Assembly: GCA_023251475.1 (NCBI GenBank)
Contig: JAHEYS010000069.1
Location: 1 to 32,089 of the forward strand
Source: Prolixibacteraceae bacterium
Lineage (GTDB): Bacteria; Bacteroidota; Bacteroidia; Bacteroidales; Prolixibacteraceae
Direction of reading: 5' to 3'
Length of the DNA stretch: 32,089 nt
The translations under genes were made by a program, and so were the position numbers. The notes beneath the pieces were generated by a model, which was not told the origin of the DNA, searched no databases, and saw only the letters and a list, made by a program, of their open reading frames with translations. Shown in pieces: positions 8,790 to 17,663 of the stretch (its first letter is position 1; the number at the start of each line of letters is the position of its first letter).

Positions 8790-11700
8790 TTACAATCCTA
8801 CCTTAAGACCAGATGAAGCTGAACCCTTTTGCCATTCTTCTGTTGTGGACCACTTCTGTGATTCTGTCGCGCCTGACAAGATTGCGGTTTGCAATACTGG
8901 CAATGTCCCCCATTTGGTAGTCGATAGTTGAACGCACAGTCTTATTTTGGTTCCGGGTTTCATGTTATCCAGGATATTATTTTGAAGACCTGTTTTTACG
9001 ACAATTGTTTTGCTATCTACAACCTTTCCTGCATCGTCTCCACTTTCAACTGTTACAGTAATACGGCTGTTTTCGGGTACTTCGCTCCAGGTCTGCAATT
9101 TGTTGCCTGCAGATGTAAACGGTCTCCATTCTGTAACCATGGTGCCTGATTGCAGCGCATCCATTCCCTTATCGGCCAATTCTTTAATAACGATGGGTCC
9201 AAGTGTGCTTTTGGTAATCAATACTTCATCCATGAGGTACTTACCGTGTTTCATCTTTATTGAACTTCCAATCATATCCAGAGGGCCGGCATAGGTCTTT
9301 TGCGGAAGCGATTTGTCAAGTTTGCCATTGATATACAATGAGCCCATTTCCAGTTCATGATTATAGGTATAGGCAACATGGGTCCATTTATTGGTTGTGA
9401 TTTTCGCACCACCATTGATGTCACGATCCTGAAATCCTAACCGGAGGCTTTCATCCTGGATACCTGCATTCAGGATAGTACCCGTGATATCTATATCTGC
9501 TCCCATCGGGGCCTGACCACTGAATAAACCAGCCTGGCCGTTTTCAAAAGATTCAATATTCACCCAGGCAGCCAGAGTAAAAGGTTTGCGATAGAGATCC
9601 AGTCCACCGGCTTTGATAAATGTCTGCTTATCACCAGTTTTGAATCCCTTTCCATTTTTGCCTGCTACAAATGAAGGGGTACCCTGCATCGGTAAGATAG
9701 CACCTGTGATCTGGTCTTTTACTCCATTTGGGAACTGTTCATCAAATGAGAGATAAACCAAAGGATCTTTGAGTGCAAGCCCAATACCTCCCGGGACAAT
9801 CATTTGCTGTGCAGCGGCATCTCCGACTTTCACACTGAACCGGCCTGAGCGGGGGAAATCATAGGTAAGGGATACATCATGTTTCGCACCTGCTTCCAGA
9901 GACAGTGGCTGATTGACCTCTACTTTACCCTCCACACTGATTGAAACACTCCCTTTATACAGATCGCTGCCAGTATTACCTGCCATGGCTGTATAATGCA
10001 GCACACCGTCATCGGTAATACTACTTCTTACTTTCGAAAGCGTAAGTTTAGCCGGGGCCTTAGTCACATTTACGGAACGGGTTACAATTTTCGAACCAAC
10101 GATGGCAGTAATTTGCTGTATACCACTCTTATATAAAGTGACATCGAAAGTATGAGATTTGGTTTCACCCGGTTCAATTTCAAAACGCCTTGTATCAGAT
10201 AGCTTGTCGGCATACAATTTAATATTTGCAATATCGAGCAGGTTACCATTGTTCTTTATAGTAACTGTAGTCATGAAGGATTCTCCTCCTTTGACAACAG
10301 CAGGTGCTTTCAAATCATAATCAAAATCTGCCTGGTACCTGCGGGGTACTTCAAATTCACCTGAGACACCCTGGACCGGATCTTTAAATCCGATTTTTAT
10401 TTTATGTTCGGTTGAACCAGTAACAGGCTCCGGACAAACGCCTCCTACATGAACTTTGAAAATACCTGGTTCAAGTACGCGTACCATAGCCGGGTTCAGT
10501 AAGGAAAGCTGGTAAGGGGTTAATTCGAAAGCTACTGATTTCTTCTCACCCTTCTTTAAAGTAACTCTTTCAAATCCTTTGAGTTCAATCACAGGTGTAT
10601 TTACCGAAGTCAGCATATCTGTAATATACAATTGTGCTACTTCATCACCATCGCGGTCACCTGTGTTTTCAATATCAACGTTAACAGTCACATAACCAGG
10701 ATTGTCTTTTTTAGGGATAGCCTGAAGATTGGAATATTTAAAAGAAGTATAACTTAAACCACTTCCGAAACGATAGAGTGGCTTGAACGGCATGTCGTAG
10801 TAGTCATAATTACGGCCTGAAGGTTCATAATTATAATGCAGGGGTAGCTGTCCGACATGGCGGGGAAATGTGATGGGTAATCTGCCGGCAGGATTTCGGT
10901 CGCCGAAGATCAGATCTGCCGTAGCATTTCCACCCTCTTCACCGGGAAACCAGGTTTCTAAAATGGCATCAATATTTTCATCTTCCCATGCCAATGTAAA
11001 AGGTTTTCCATTGACCAGTACAAGAACGACGGGTTTTCCGGTAGCCTGGATGGCTTTAATCAGCCTTCGCTGCATGCCTGGAATTTCGAGGGTAGCACCG
11101 TCCACATTTTCCCCGGTGGTTGATTTGAGAGCATTGGGTACGTTTCGACCATAATCACCTACTACCAGGATAACGGCATCTGCCTGCCTTGCTGTTTCCA
11201 CTGCCCGGACAATATTTGTAGTATCGGGTGAGAGAACATCACAGCCTTTTGAATAGATCACCTTTGTTGAGGAGCTTACATGTGATTTGACTGCAGTCAA
11301 AACCGTAACTGATTGACCGGGTGAACTCTTTCCGGAATAGTCTCCGGTCTGGGCCTCATCGGCATTGGGTCCAATGACGGCAATGGTCTTCAGGTCTTTA
11401 CGAAGAGGAAGCAATTTATCTTTATTCTTCAGCAGTACAGATCCCTGTACGGCAACCTCCCGGGCGAGTGCGCGGTGTTCCGGGGTATCGTATTCAGGCA
11501 ATTTATCCCAAACCATCTTACCCGTTCCCGGATTTTCGAAAAGTCCCAGCATAAACTTTGTCCTTAGTACCCGGCGTACATTCGGATCCAAATCACTTTC
11601 ACGTAGCAACCCCTTCTGCACGGCAGCCATCAATGCTTTTACATAAGCTGAACCACATTCGATATCGACACCCGCTATAATTGCAATCGCACTGGCATCC

Positions 11701-12578
11701 ATCAGATCTGTAGCTGTTGACTGTTTCCGGACAAAATTCTCGATCCCGCCACAGTCAGAAATCACAATACCTTTGAACCCCCATTCTTCGCGAAGTACTT
11801 TCTGAAGAAGCTCAGTGGAACCATTATCCGGAACACCGTTCCATGTGCCGTAAGCAGCCATGACACCTCCGGCCTGCGCCTCCTTTATCGCGGCGCGAAA
11901 TGGGACCAGATGGACGTTTCGCATCACCCGGTCGGAAAGTCCAACATCCTGACTGTCTCTTCCACCCAAAGGTTCGCCGTGACCGGCAAAATGCTTTGGA
12001 ACAGCAATCATATTTTCTCCCTGAAATCCATTAATCCACGAAACGCCCATGCGGCTTACCAGGTAGGGATCTTCGCCATAGGTCTCCTCTACGCGACCCC
12101 ACCGGGCATCACGGGCAACGTCCAGAACCGGTGACCAGCTGGCCCGCAATCCGGCAGCTTTCGACTCAACACCGGTTGCTTTTCCGATCTGTTTAATCAG
12201 ACTTGTATTAAATGTAGAGGCCATTTCAATGGCATGAGGATAAATTGTGGCCCCCGAGGAATAGGATTGTCCATGCAAACCTTCGGTCTTCAGCATCGGA
12301 GGTACTTTAAGCCTTGGAATACCTTTCGATCCCCAACTGTCAACGAGTTGGATAATTTTTTCTTCCAGTGTCAGTCTGGGCAGCAAGTCGTCAAGACGTT
12401 GTTCGACAGGTAAGTTCGGATCAAGATACTTAGGAGCTGCCAGATTTGATTTTGTCTCCTTTTGCTGTCCATAAGATGACTGAAAACAAACCAAAAGGCT
12501 ACCCATTATTAAGAGGAATGTATAGATCTTAAGAAAATTTTGAGATTGTAAAGGGAATGCAAATTTTATATGCTTCAT
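8790..12578 (-). CDS. GH3 beta-glycosidase with CARDB-like and LamG C-terminal domains
   Basis: This 1262-residue exported enzyme hydrolyses terminal beta-linked sugars, most likely as a beta-glucosidase or beta-xylosidase type. A signal peptide with a long n-region ends near SSYGQ (residue 38). The GH3 TIM barrel (about 55-350) shows ETYGEDPYLV, KHFAGHGEP and VISDCGG, with Asp275 the nucleophile. The alpha/beta sandwich (about 370-580) has VLLKN, and Glu490 in STTGEN is a candidate acid/base. An FnIII-like domain follows (about 620-712; DGDEVAQLYI). Most GH3 enzymes of this type end near here, at about 750-850 residues. This one adds CARDB-like Ig domains (about 745-930), a LamG/concanavalin domain (about 940-1130; LAAWVNIES, HVAYTYN, LYINGKLD) and a last beta-rich segment. 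It lies 190 nt downstream of the oxidoreductase gene. Family is certain; substrate is not. Confidence 0.95.
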   Translation of the reverse strand: MKHIKFAFPLQSQNFLKIYTFLLIMGSLLVCFQSSYGQQKETKSNLAAPKYLDPNLPVEQRLDDLLPRLTLEEKIIQLVDSWGSKGIPRLKVPPMLKTEGLHGQSYSSGATIYPHAIEMASTFNTSLIKQIGKATGVESKAAGLRASWSPVLDVARDARWGRVEETYGEDPYLVSRMGVSWINGFQGENMIAVPKHFAGHGEPLGGRDSQDVGLSDRVMRNVHLVPFRAAIKEAQAGGVMAAYGTWNGVPDNGSTELLQKVLREEWGFKGIVISDCGGIENFVRKQSTATDLMDASAIAIIAGVDIECGSAYVKALMAAVQKGLLRESDLDPNVRRVLRTKFMLGLFENPGTGKMVWDKLPEYDTPEHRALAREVAVQGSVLLKNKDKLLPLRKDLKTIAVIGPNADEAQTGDYSGKSSPGQSVTVLTAVKSHVSSSTKVIYSKGCDVLSPDTTNIVRAVETARQADAVILVVGDYGRNVPNALKSTTGENVDGATLEIPGMQRRLIKAIQATGKPVVLVLVNGKPFTLAWEDENIDAILETWFPGEEGGNATADLIFGDRNPAGRLPITFPRHVGQLPLHYNYEPSGRNYDYYDMPFKPLYRFGSGLSYTSFKYSNLQAIPKKDNPGYVTVNVDIENTGDRDGDEVAQLYITDMLTSVNTPVIELKGFERVTLKKGEKKSVAFELTPYQLSLLNPAMVRVLEPGIFKVHVGGVCPEPVTGSTEHKIKIGFKDPVQGVSGEFEVPRRYQADFDYDLKAPAVVKGGESFMTTVTIKNNGNLLDIANIKLYADKLSDTRRFEIEPGETKSHTFDVTLYKSGIQQITAIVGSKIVTRSVNVTKAPAKLTLSKVRSSITDDGVLHYTAMAGNTGSDLYKGSVSISVEGKVEVNQPLSLEAGAKHDVSLTYDFPRSGRFSVKVGDAAAQQMIVPGGIGLALKDPLVYLSFDEQFPNGVKDQITGAILPMQGTPSFVAGKNGKGFKTGDKQTFIKAGGLDLYRKPFTLAAWVNIESFENGQAGLFSGQAPMGADIDITGTILNAGIQDESLRLGFQDRDINGGAKITTNKWTHVAYTYNHELEMGSLYINGKLDKSLPQKTYAGPLDMIGSSIKMKHGKYLMDEVLITKSTLGPIVIKELADKGMDALQSGTMVTEWRPFTSAGNKLQTWSEVPENSRITVTVESGDDAGKVVDSKTIVVKTGLQNNILDNMKPGTKIRLCVQLSTTKWGTLPVLQTAILSGATESQKWSTTEEWQKGSASSGLKVGL
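9189..9761 (-). other. LamG/concanavalin-like domain of the GH3 enzyme
   Basis: Codes for residues about 940-1130. The order YLSFDE, FTLAAWVN, WTHVAYTYN and LYINGKLD is the usual LamG_3-type beta-sandwich signature. It is probably a glycan-binding or spacer module and is unusual on a GH3 enzyme. Confidence 0.75.
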
Positions 12579-12768
12579 TATCTGATTTTTGTATTTAAAT
12601 GATTACCCGTTTTTGTAGCAGAACAGTTTTTTGTACCACCACTTCTTCGTGTTTTTACCTTTTGTAAGATTTCATTGTTTAGCGCATCGCCAGCGGCCTC
12701 AGCAGGTACACAGTTAGCGCGGTTCTTGTCGATTTTGCAAATTTCATCCACAAAGGGTAATAAATACC
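12579..12768. other. 190-nt spacer between the oxidoreductase and GH3 genes
   Basis: Holds no supported gene. The track's 92-residue minus ORF here overlaps the 3' end of the oxidoreductase gene out of frame and reads through a non-conserved spacer. A GGTA/TACC dyad lies at the oxidoreductase stop without a U-tract, so I call no terminator. No convincing Bacteroidota promoter pair (TTTG and TAnnTTTG) was found. Confidence 0.6.
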
Positions 12769-14118
12769 TTATACCGACCACGGAGTACGATAGTCGCGTG
12801 TGAGCCATTTGGGATCGCCGGTGCCACCAGTGAATTCCTTCTTTGCCGGATCCCATGTGAAGTGTGCATGGTGGTAATAGCTCTGGTTCATCAGGTGGCA
12901 GCAGATCGCGCTATGTCCACCCACGATCTCGTTCGTGATGGGTTTTTTGCGGCTCCGGACACACTCCATGAAGTCGGCAATATGGTTCGTGCTTTTATAC
13001 AGCTTTATCTTCGCATTCTGCAGATAGGCCTGCTCTGCTTTTTGTACCTCGGTTTCACACCTGGTCTTACCTTCCTTCTGTTGAACATCGGTATATTCGG
13101 CGATCGTTTTACCATCCACAATCAGTACGAACTTGCCCCGGTTCACTTTCACCTCGCCTTTAGAGCCGAAGAAATGGATGCCAAAGCCCTCCTTATGTTC
13201 CACATAAATACCATTGGCATAGACCAGCTTACACCCTTTTTTTGCATTCTCATCGACGGGAGGAATGACTTCCACCGGTCCGCTTCCGTCCATTCCGAGA
13301 CCCCACTGTGCAATGTCGAGATGATGTGCACCCCAGTCACCTACCGAGCCTGAACCATATTCCTTGTAATTCCGCCAGTTAGGAAATGTATTGTGTACAC
13401 CCCGGGGACTGAGTACCGAACTATAGGGCCGCATCGGGGCGGGGCCGCACCACATATCCCAATCAAGCCCTTGCTCCATAGGTTCCTCCGGCAGATTGCA
13501 CGGAATACCCGGTCCACCAAAACTGCATTCTACATGGCTGATCTTTCCGATAACTTCGTTTTGCACCAGCTCACAGGCGATACGGAATTCCCTGCTTGAA
13601 CGCTGCATCGAACCGGCTTGCAACACACGCTTATTCTCTTCAACGGCCTTCATCACCTCGACCGCTTCGTGAATGTTGTGTGTCAGCGGTTTCTCGCAAT
13701 AGACATCTTTCCCGGCACGCAGCGCCGCCAACATCGGGATGGCATGCCAGTGATCAGGGGTGGCAATGACGACTACGTCAATGTCTTTACGGTTGATGAT
13801 TTTCCGGAAATCATCGTAAGCGTGACAATCACTGTTTTTATAGAAATCGTCCACTGTTTTCTTCGCTGCATTGCGTCGGGTGGTATCTACATCGCATACG
13901 GCGACTATTTTAGTATCCTGACGACCGATGAAATTACGCATGAGTCCGCGCATTTGGGTCCCCATCCCGATGAGGCCCAAGTTCACTTTTTCATTTTCCC
14001 CGGTGGTCTTACCAGATAAGCCGCATGATTGGAGGATATAGGGGGCAACTACCGCCGAAGTGGCCAGATTCCTGAGAAAGTTCCGACGGGAATTTTGAGT
14101 TTTTTGTGAGTTTTCCAT
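12769..14118 (-). CDS. Tat-exported Gfo/Idh/MocA oxidoreductase (GH109-like)
   Basis: This 449-residue protein starts with a twin-arginine signal (RRNFLRN, residues 11-17) and an LQSC lipobox-like site at Cys32, so it is probably exported in folded form with its cofactor and may be lipid-anchored. The N-terminal Rossmann fold has GLIGMGTQMRG (48-58), CDVD (about 75-78), ATPDHWH (119-125) and the family's EKP (142-144). The C-terminal alpha/beta half carries DWGAHHLDIAQW (261-272), which supplies candidate catalytic and metal/substrate His residues. Known relatives include GH109 enzymes, which cleave alpha-N-acetylgalactosamine through an NAD-dependent redox cycle, and oxidoreductases that form or use 3-keto sugars. 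Sequence alone does not separate these. The gene sits between the GH2 (95 nt upstream) and GH3 (190 nt downstream) genes, so it probably acts on the same glycan. Confidence 0.93.
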   Translation of the reverse strand: MENSQKTQNSRRNFLRNLATSAVVAPYILQSCGLSGKTTGENEKVNLGLIGMGTQMRGLMRNFIGRQDTKIVAVCDVDTTRRNAAKKTVDDFYKNSDCHAYDDFRKIINRKDIDVVVIATPDHWHAIPMLAALRAGKDVYCEKPLTHNIHEAVEVMKAVEENKRVLQAGSMQRSSREFRIACELVQNEVIGKISHVECSFGGPGIPCNLPEEPMEQGLDWDMWCGPAPMRPYSSVLSPRGVHNTFPNWRNYKEYGSGSVGDWGAHHLDIAQWGLGMDGSGPVEVIPPVDENAKKGCKLVYANGIYVEHKEGFGIHFFGSKGEVKVNRGKFVLIVDGKTIAEYTDVQQKEGKTRCETEVQKAEQAYLQNAKIKLYKSTNHIADFMECVRSRKKPITNEIVGGHSAICCHLMNQSYYHHAHFTWDPAKKEFTGGTGDPKWLTRDYRTPWSV

Positions 14119-14213
14119 TTTAGTTTATTTGTTTGTTTTTATGTATAGATTATTCAAAAACTACGAAAATGATTTGGTTATACTGATATTATATTATTGA
14201 TACTTTTAAGTGT

Positions 14214-17200
14214 TCAGGGCTTCTCGAGCGCAGATTCCAATTCTGCAATAAAATCCGGTTGATTATCTGAAGTGAGGTGACCTGAAAACTGCCATGAACC
14301 GGAACCTTGCAATACCTTGATTAAGATATGGTTCCATCCCTGATGCAGTTTCAGCCCTTTTGCGACAGCTTTTCCCCCTTCAATTGGCCCGATTCTGATC
14401 TTTTCCAGGATTAGCGTTCCATTGAGCCAGACCTGAAACGCATCATCGGCCGCACCTTCCAGATTGACGACGGGCAGATTTGGCTCGATCAGCAGGTCAT
14501 CCAGGGCTCTCGGACTTGAGATCCAAAAGCTCAGGTAGGCAGCAACATTGGTTCCACCTCCCTCAAGCCGTGCCCTGGAAAAGTCCATTATCCCATTTTC
14601 GTTATAAATTAACGACCATGTTTTACCGCCGAATCTTGTGTTTAATTTAATGGAATCACCTTTTTGAGGATCAATAAAGTTCTCCAGCGCGCCGTCTGCA
14701 ACAGATTTAAAAGGATAGCTTCCTGAATAAAGTGCTCTGACCAGGTCGCCCGATTTCAAAAGAGGCTTCCCCGCGTCTGAGCCGGAAGTGAGCGCAATTC
14801 CTAAATTGGAAAATACCCTGCGAACGGCATTTTCTGCTTTTGAAAGTCGCGGTGATACAGGCAAAGTACTGATGATCAAGCTACCCTTGTTTATTTTCTT
14901 TGTGATCAGCACAGCTCCCGCAGGTTTAGTTTCAAGCTCCGACCTTAACACCATTGCAGTTTTTGCAAATTCCGGCTGTTTATTCCATTTTAGCCAATCG
15001 GTATTATTTGCTGTGAGCAGGATGGTACTTTGCCTGACCATTTCTCCGCCAAGTCCATTTGATGTGAATTCAGAAGGTCTTAACTCTGAAAAATAGAGGT
15101 CCGCAGCGGTCAGACCATCAATAAGATCATCATGCCCAACAGGTAACAGAGAAGAAGAGGATCTGGAGGATACCTTAACAGGAGCAGGAAGCAGTCTGTT
15201 CAATACTGACTCACTCTCATGGGTGACACCGCAGACAAACACTGTTCCGCCACGAGCGTAAACCTGATTCATTATTTTTAGTGCAGAGACATCGGGTGGA
15301 TGGACTCCATCAATAAAAAGGAGGGCAGGTATCGCTTCGGTATTCAATTTTTGTAACGGAACACCAACACGAAATAATTCGGTAACCAACCGGCTATCTT
15401 TACCTGCCAGAACTTTAACAGAGCGGACTGTTGTTTCAGGTATGCGGGGTGATCTGACCTGAGGTTTTTGAACTTCCCATTTTGCCGCAGGCAGTAAGAA
15501 TTCTGAAGAGGCATCTTTAATGGCATCAAACAATGGCCAGGTGATGTACAATGGCAGGGAAGGATCATATCCCGGATTTAAAGTGGTGCAATACGGACCT
15601 AACCGCTCTGGCTGCACACCCGGTTTACCCTCCTTAAATTCTGTGAAAAATACCCCGTCACTCAGAGTGGGTGCTTTTGATATATCCTTTAAACCAATAG
15701 GTAAAGGCCTCAGTCCGTACCAAACCATATTAAAAACACTACGGTATATGGCATGATGGTCACGCTGAGCGACCAATGACTGGTAAGAGGATGAAGCGAC
15801 TCCTTCCATCCGGCCCAGGAATGACTCATATGCCCGGTTGCCATTGTATTCAGCTAACTGTTCGGGGGTGCCATAATAGGCATTTCCGGCTTCACCCACA
15901 CCCCATGGTTTTCCATTCTTTTCGGCCCGTTCCATCGCTGAAATCCCCCCATAATGGACCATGTACGTGGGTAATTTCCCCTCGCCATCGTCTTCACCAT
16001 CGGCAGAGATCCACGGTCGTGTGGGATCCAGTTTGCGGCAAATGTCTGCCCAGATACCATAATGTGAGACCAGATTTTCTTTCATACCTGGTGGATTATG
16101 CATCACACCGCGTACGATTGGCATTACTTCATTTGAAACACTCCACCCAATCACCGACGGGTGATTTCTGTCCCTGAGGATTAGTTCAGACAGATGTTCT
16201 CCGGAATCTTTCCAGTAAGCGGGATCATCCAGCTTTGGTCCGCCATCGCTGGCCCAGACAGCCGTCTCATCCAAAACCAATATTCCCATTTCATCGGCCA
16301 TATCCAGGTAAAAGGAGGGATAGGGTTGGGCATGCAACCGCACAGTATTTAAGTTAGCATCACGCATGGCTTTAAACCATGCCCATGCATACCGACGGGT
16401 CATCTGGGGAATACCCATAAAATGCCAGGAGTCACCTTTCAAAATAAAAGGTTTTCCATTCAATATAAACTCGTTCCCCTTTATTGCGGTCTGCCGCCAT
16501 CCAAAACGGGTATATTTTCTGTCAACTGTTTTCCCTGACAGGTTGGTATTGACGATCAAACCATAAAGATTTGGATTGGTGGGGGACCATTTTTCAAGTT
16601 GATTAATTACCGTGGCAGAAAGTAATGCGACCACTTTTTCGTGAGCAGGGATCTGAACGGTCATGGCGGGCATCCTTAGCAGGATATTCGTCTCAAGCGA
16701 AGAGCCAGGCAATGCGGCATCGGCAGCATTAACAGGAGCGCCCGGTATCCATTTATAGGCATTCCCATCCAACTGAACTTCAACCGGCCGGTCTGAATTA
16801 TTGCTGATTGTCACCTCAGCATCAAGCCTGCCAGCTTCAGGTAATGGTTTTATATATACATCCGTAATATTCACCGGTGAAACTGCCACAAGGAACACAT
16901 CCTGCCAGATGCCCACAATATGCTGACCCCAGAAAGAACCAGCCTGGTAGGCCCGCCTGCCAAAATCGCCCCTTCTATCTAACAGGGAAGCCTTACGGAT
17001 ACCAATCAGCAGCGTATTTTCAGCGCCAAACTGAACATTATTGGTAATATCGATATCAAAGGGAAGGAAGATACCAAAATGTTTACCGCCTTCTTTTCCA
17101 TTAATCAGGATCTCTGCGTCGCCGGCAATAGCATCAAAATGGAGCAGAATCCGTTTACTCTTCCAGGTGGCCGGGATGTTCACTTTTTTCCGCAACCACC

Positions 17201-17582
17201 CCATCCTGATCGATTCCCAACTCTTCGGATACCCGGGAAACGTACAAAAATCACCACCTTCTCCATTTTTATTGGCAAAACTGTTCACATTCCATGGTGA
17301 GGGAATACGGAGTGGTGTTTTTTCCCACCCCTCTTTTCTTACACGGGGGAGCGCTGGTGTGATATCAATCCCTTCCTTAAAATTTTCAGGTAAGGCAATG
17401 GGTTGAAATTCCCAGCTTCCATTCAGGCAGATATCCTGACGTAAGGGCTTCTCGATGGGTTTTACAAGGTATTCTGATGGCGCAAAGCTCTCTGTGAAAA
17501 TTACTTTTTTGTGTTGTGCCAAACTGCACAATGGCAGACCTAATGTAACGAATATAACCAGTTGAATCGTATATAATCTCAT
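14214..17582 (-). CDS. GH2 glycoside hydrolase with amidotransferase-like and C-terminal beta domains
   Basis: This 1122-residue exported enzyme has a signal peptide at residues 1-22 (cleavage near SLAQ). The GH2 jelly-roll spans about 50-235 (LNGSWEF, EILINGKEGG, GIWQDVFL), the Ig-like domain about 240-365, and the TIM barrel about 370-690. RDRNHPSVIGWSVSNE gives the acid/base Glu485, and GVGEAGN gives the probable nucleophile Glu564. Residues about 715-930 look like a glutamine-amidotransferase/ThuA-type alpha/beta fold without an obvious catalytic Cys (LLFIDGV, GGTVFVCGV, GSLIISTLP). Residues about 945-1110 form a beta-sandwich (VWLNGTLILE, GWNHILIKV). The enzyme is probably exo-acting on a beta-galactoside, glucuronide or mannoside, but specificity is unknown. 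It is the first enzyme gene after the binding apparatus, 81 nt after the unknown lipoprotein gene. Confidence 0.94.
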   Translation of the reverse strand: MRLYTIQLVIFVTLGLPLCSLAQHKKVIFTESFAPSEYLVKPIEKPLRQDICLNGSWEFQPIALPENFKEGIDITPALPRVRKEGWEKTPLRIPSPWNVNSFANKNGEGGDFCTFPGYPKSWESIRMGWLRKKVNIPATWKSKRILLHFDAIAGDAEILINGKEGGKHFGIFLPFDIDITNNVQFGAENTLLIGIRKASLLDRRGDFGRRAYQAGSFWGQHIVGIWQDVFLVAVSPVNITDVYIKPLPEAGRLDAEVTISNNSDRPVEVQLDGNAYKWIPGAPVNAADAALPGSSLETNILLRMPAMTVQIPAHEKVVALLSATVINQLEKWSPTNPNLYGLIVNTNLSGKTVDRKYTRFGWRQTAIKGNEFILNGKPFILKGDSWHFMGIPQMTRRYAWAWFKAMRDANLNTVRLHAQPYPSFYLDMADEMGILVLDETAVWASDGGPKLDDPAYWKDSGEHLSELILRDRNHPSVIGWSVSNEVMPIVRGVMHNPPGMKENLVSHYGIWADICRKLDPTRPWISADGEDDGEGKLPTYMVHYGGISAMERAEKNGKPWGVGEAGNAYYGTPEQLAEYNGNRAYESFLGRMEGVASSSYQSLVAQRDHHAIYRSVFNMVWYGLRPLPIGLKDISKAPTLSDGVFFTEFKEGKPGVQPERLGPYCTTLNPGYDPSLPLYITWPLFDAIKDASSEFLLPAAKWEVQKPQVRSPRIPETTVRSVKVLAGKDSRLVTELFRVGVPLQKLNTEAIPALLFIDGVHPPDVSALKIMNQVYARGGTVFVCGVTHESESVLNRLLPAPVKVSSRSSSSLLPVGHDDLIDGLTAADLYFSELRPSEFTSNGLGGEMVRQSTILLTANNTDWLKWNKQPEFAKTAMVLRSELETKPAGAVLITKKINKGSLIISTLPVSPRLSKAENAVRRVFSNLGIALTSGSDAGKPLLKSGDLVRALYSGSYPFKSVADGALENFIDPQKGDSIKLNTRFGGKTWSLIYNENGIMDFSRARLEGGGTNVAAYLSFWISSPRALDDLLIEPNLPVVNLEGAADDAFQVWLNGTLILEKIRIGPIEGGKAVAKGLKLHQGWNHILIKVLQGSGSWQFSGHLTSDNQPDFIAELESALEKP

Positions 17583-17663
17583 TTAATACCGTGTTTTGGT
17601 ACCATCATATTTCTCTGACTCTGAGGAATAATACAGTTTTATACCAATGTTTGCAATATATCG

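Noticed and set aside
12578-12856. 92-residue minus-strand ORF between the oxidoreductase and GH3 genes
   Set aside because: It overlaps the oxidoreductase 3' end out of frame, lacks a signal or any recognised motif, and has spacer-like composition.
12862-14019. Plus-strand ORFs of 163, 68 and 133 residues
   Set aside because: They lie opposite the well-supported oxidoreductase gene; sequences look like antisense translations without domains.
14119-14213. Possible Bacteroidota promoter upstream of the oxidoreductase gene
   Set aside because: A TAGTTTTTG resembles TAnnTTTG imperfectly, but no TTTG lies at the right distance upstream.
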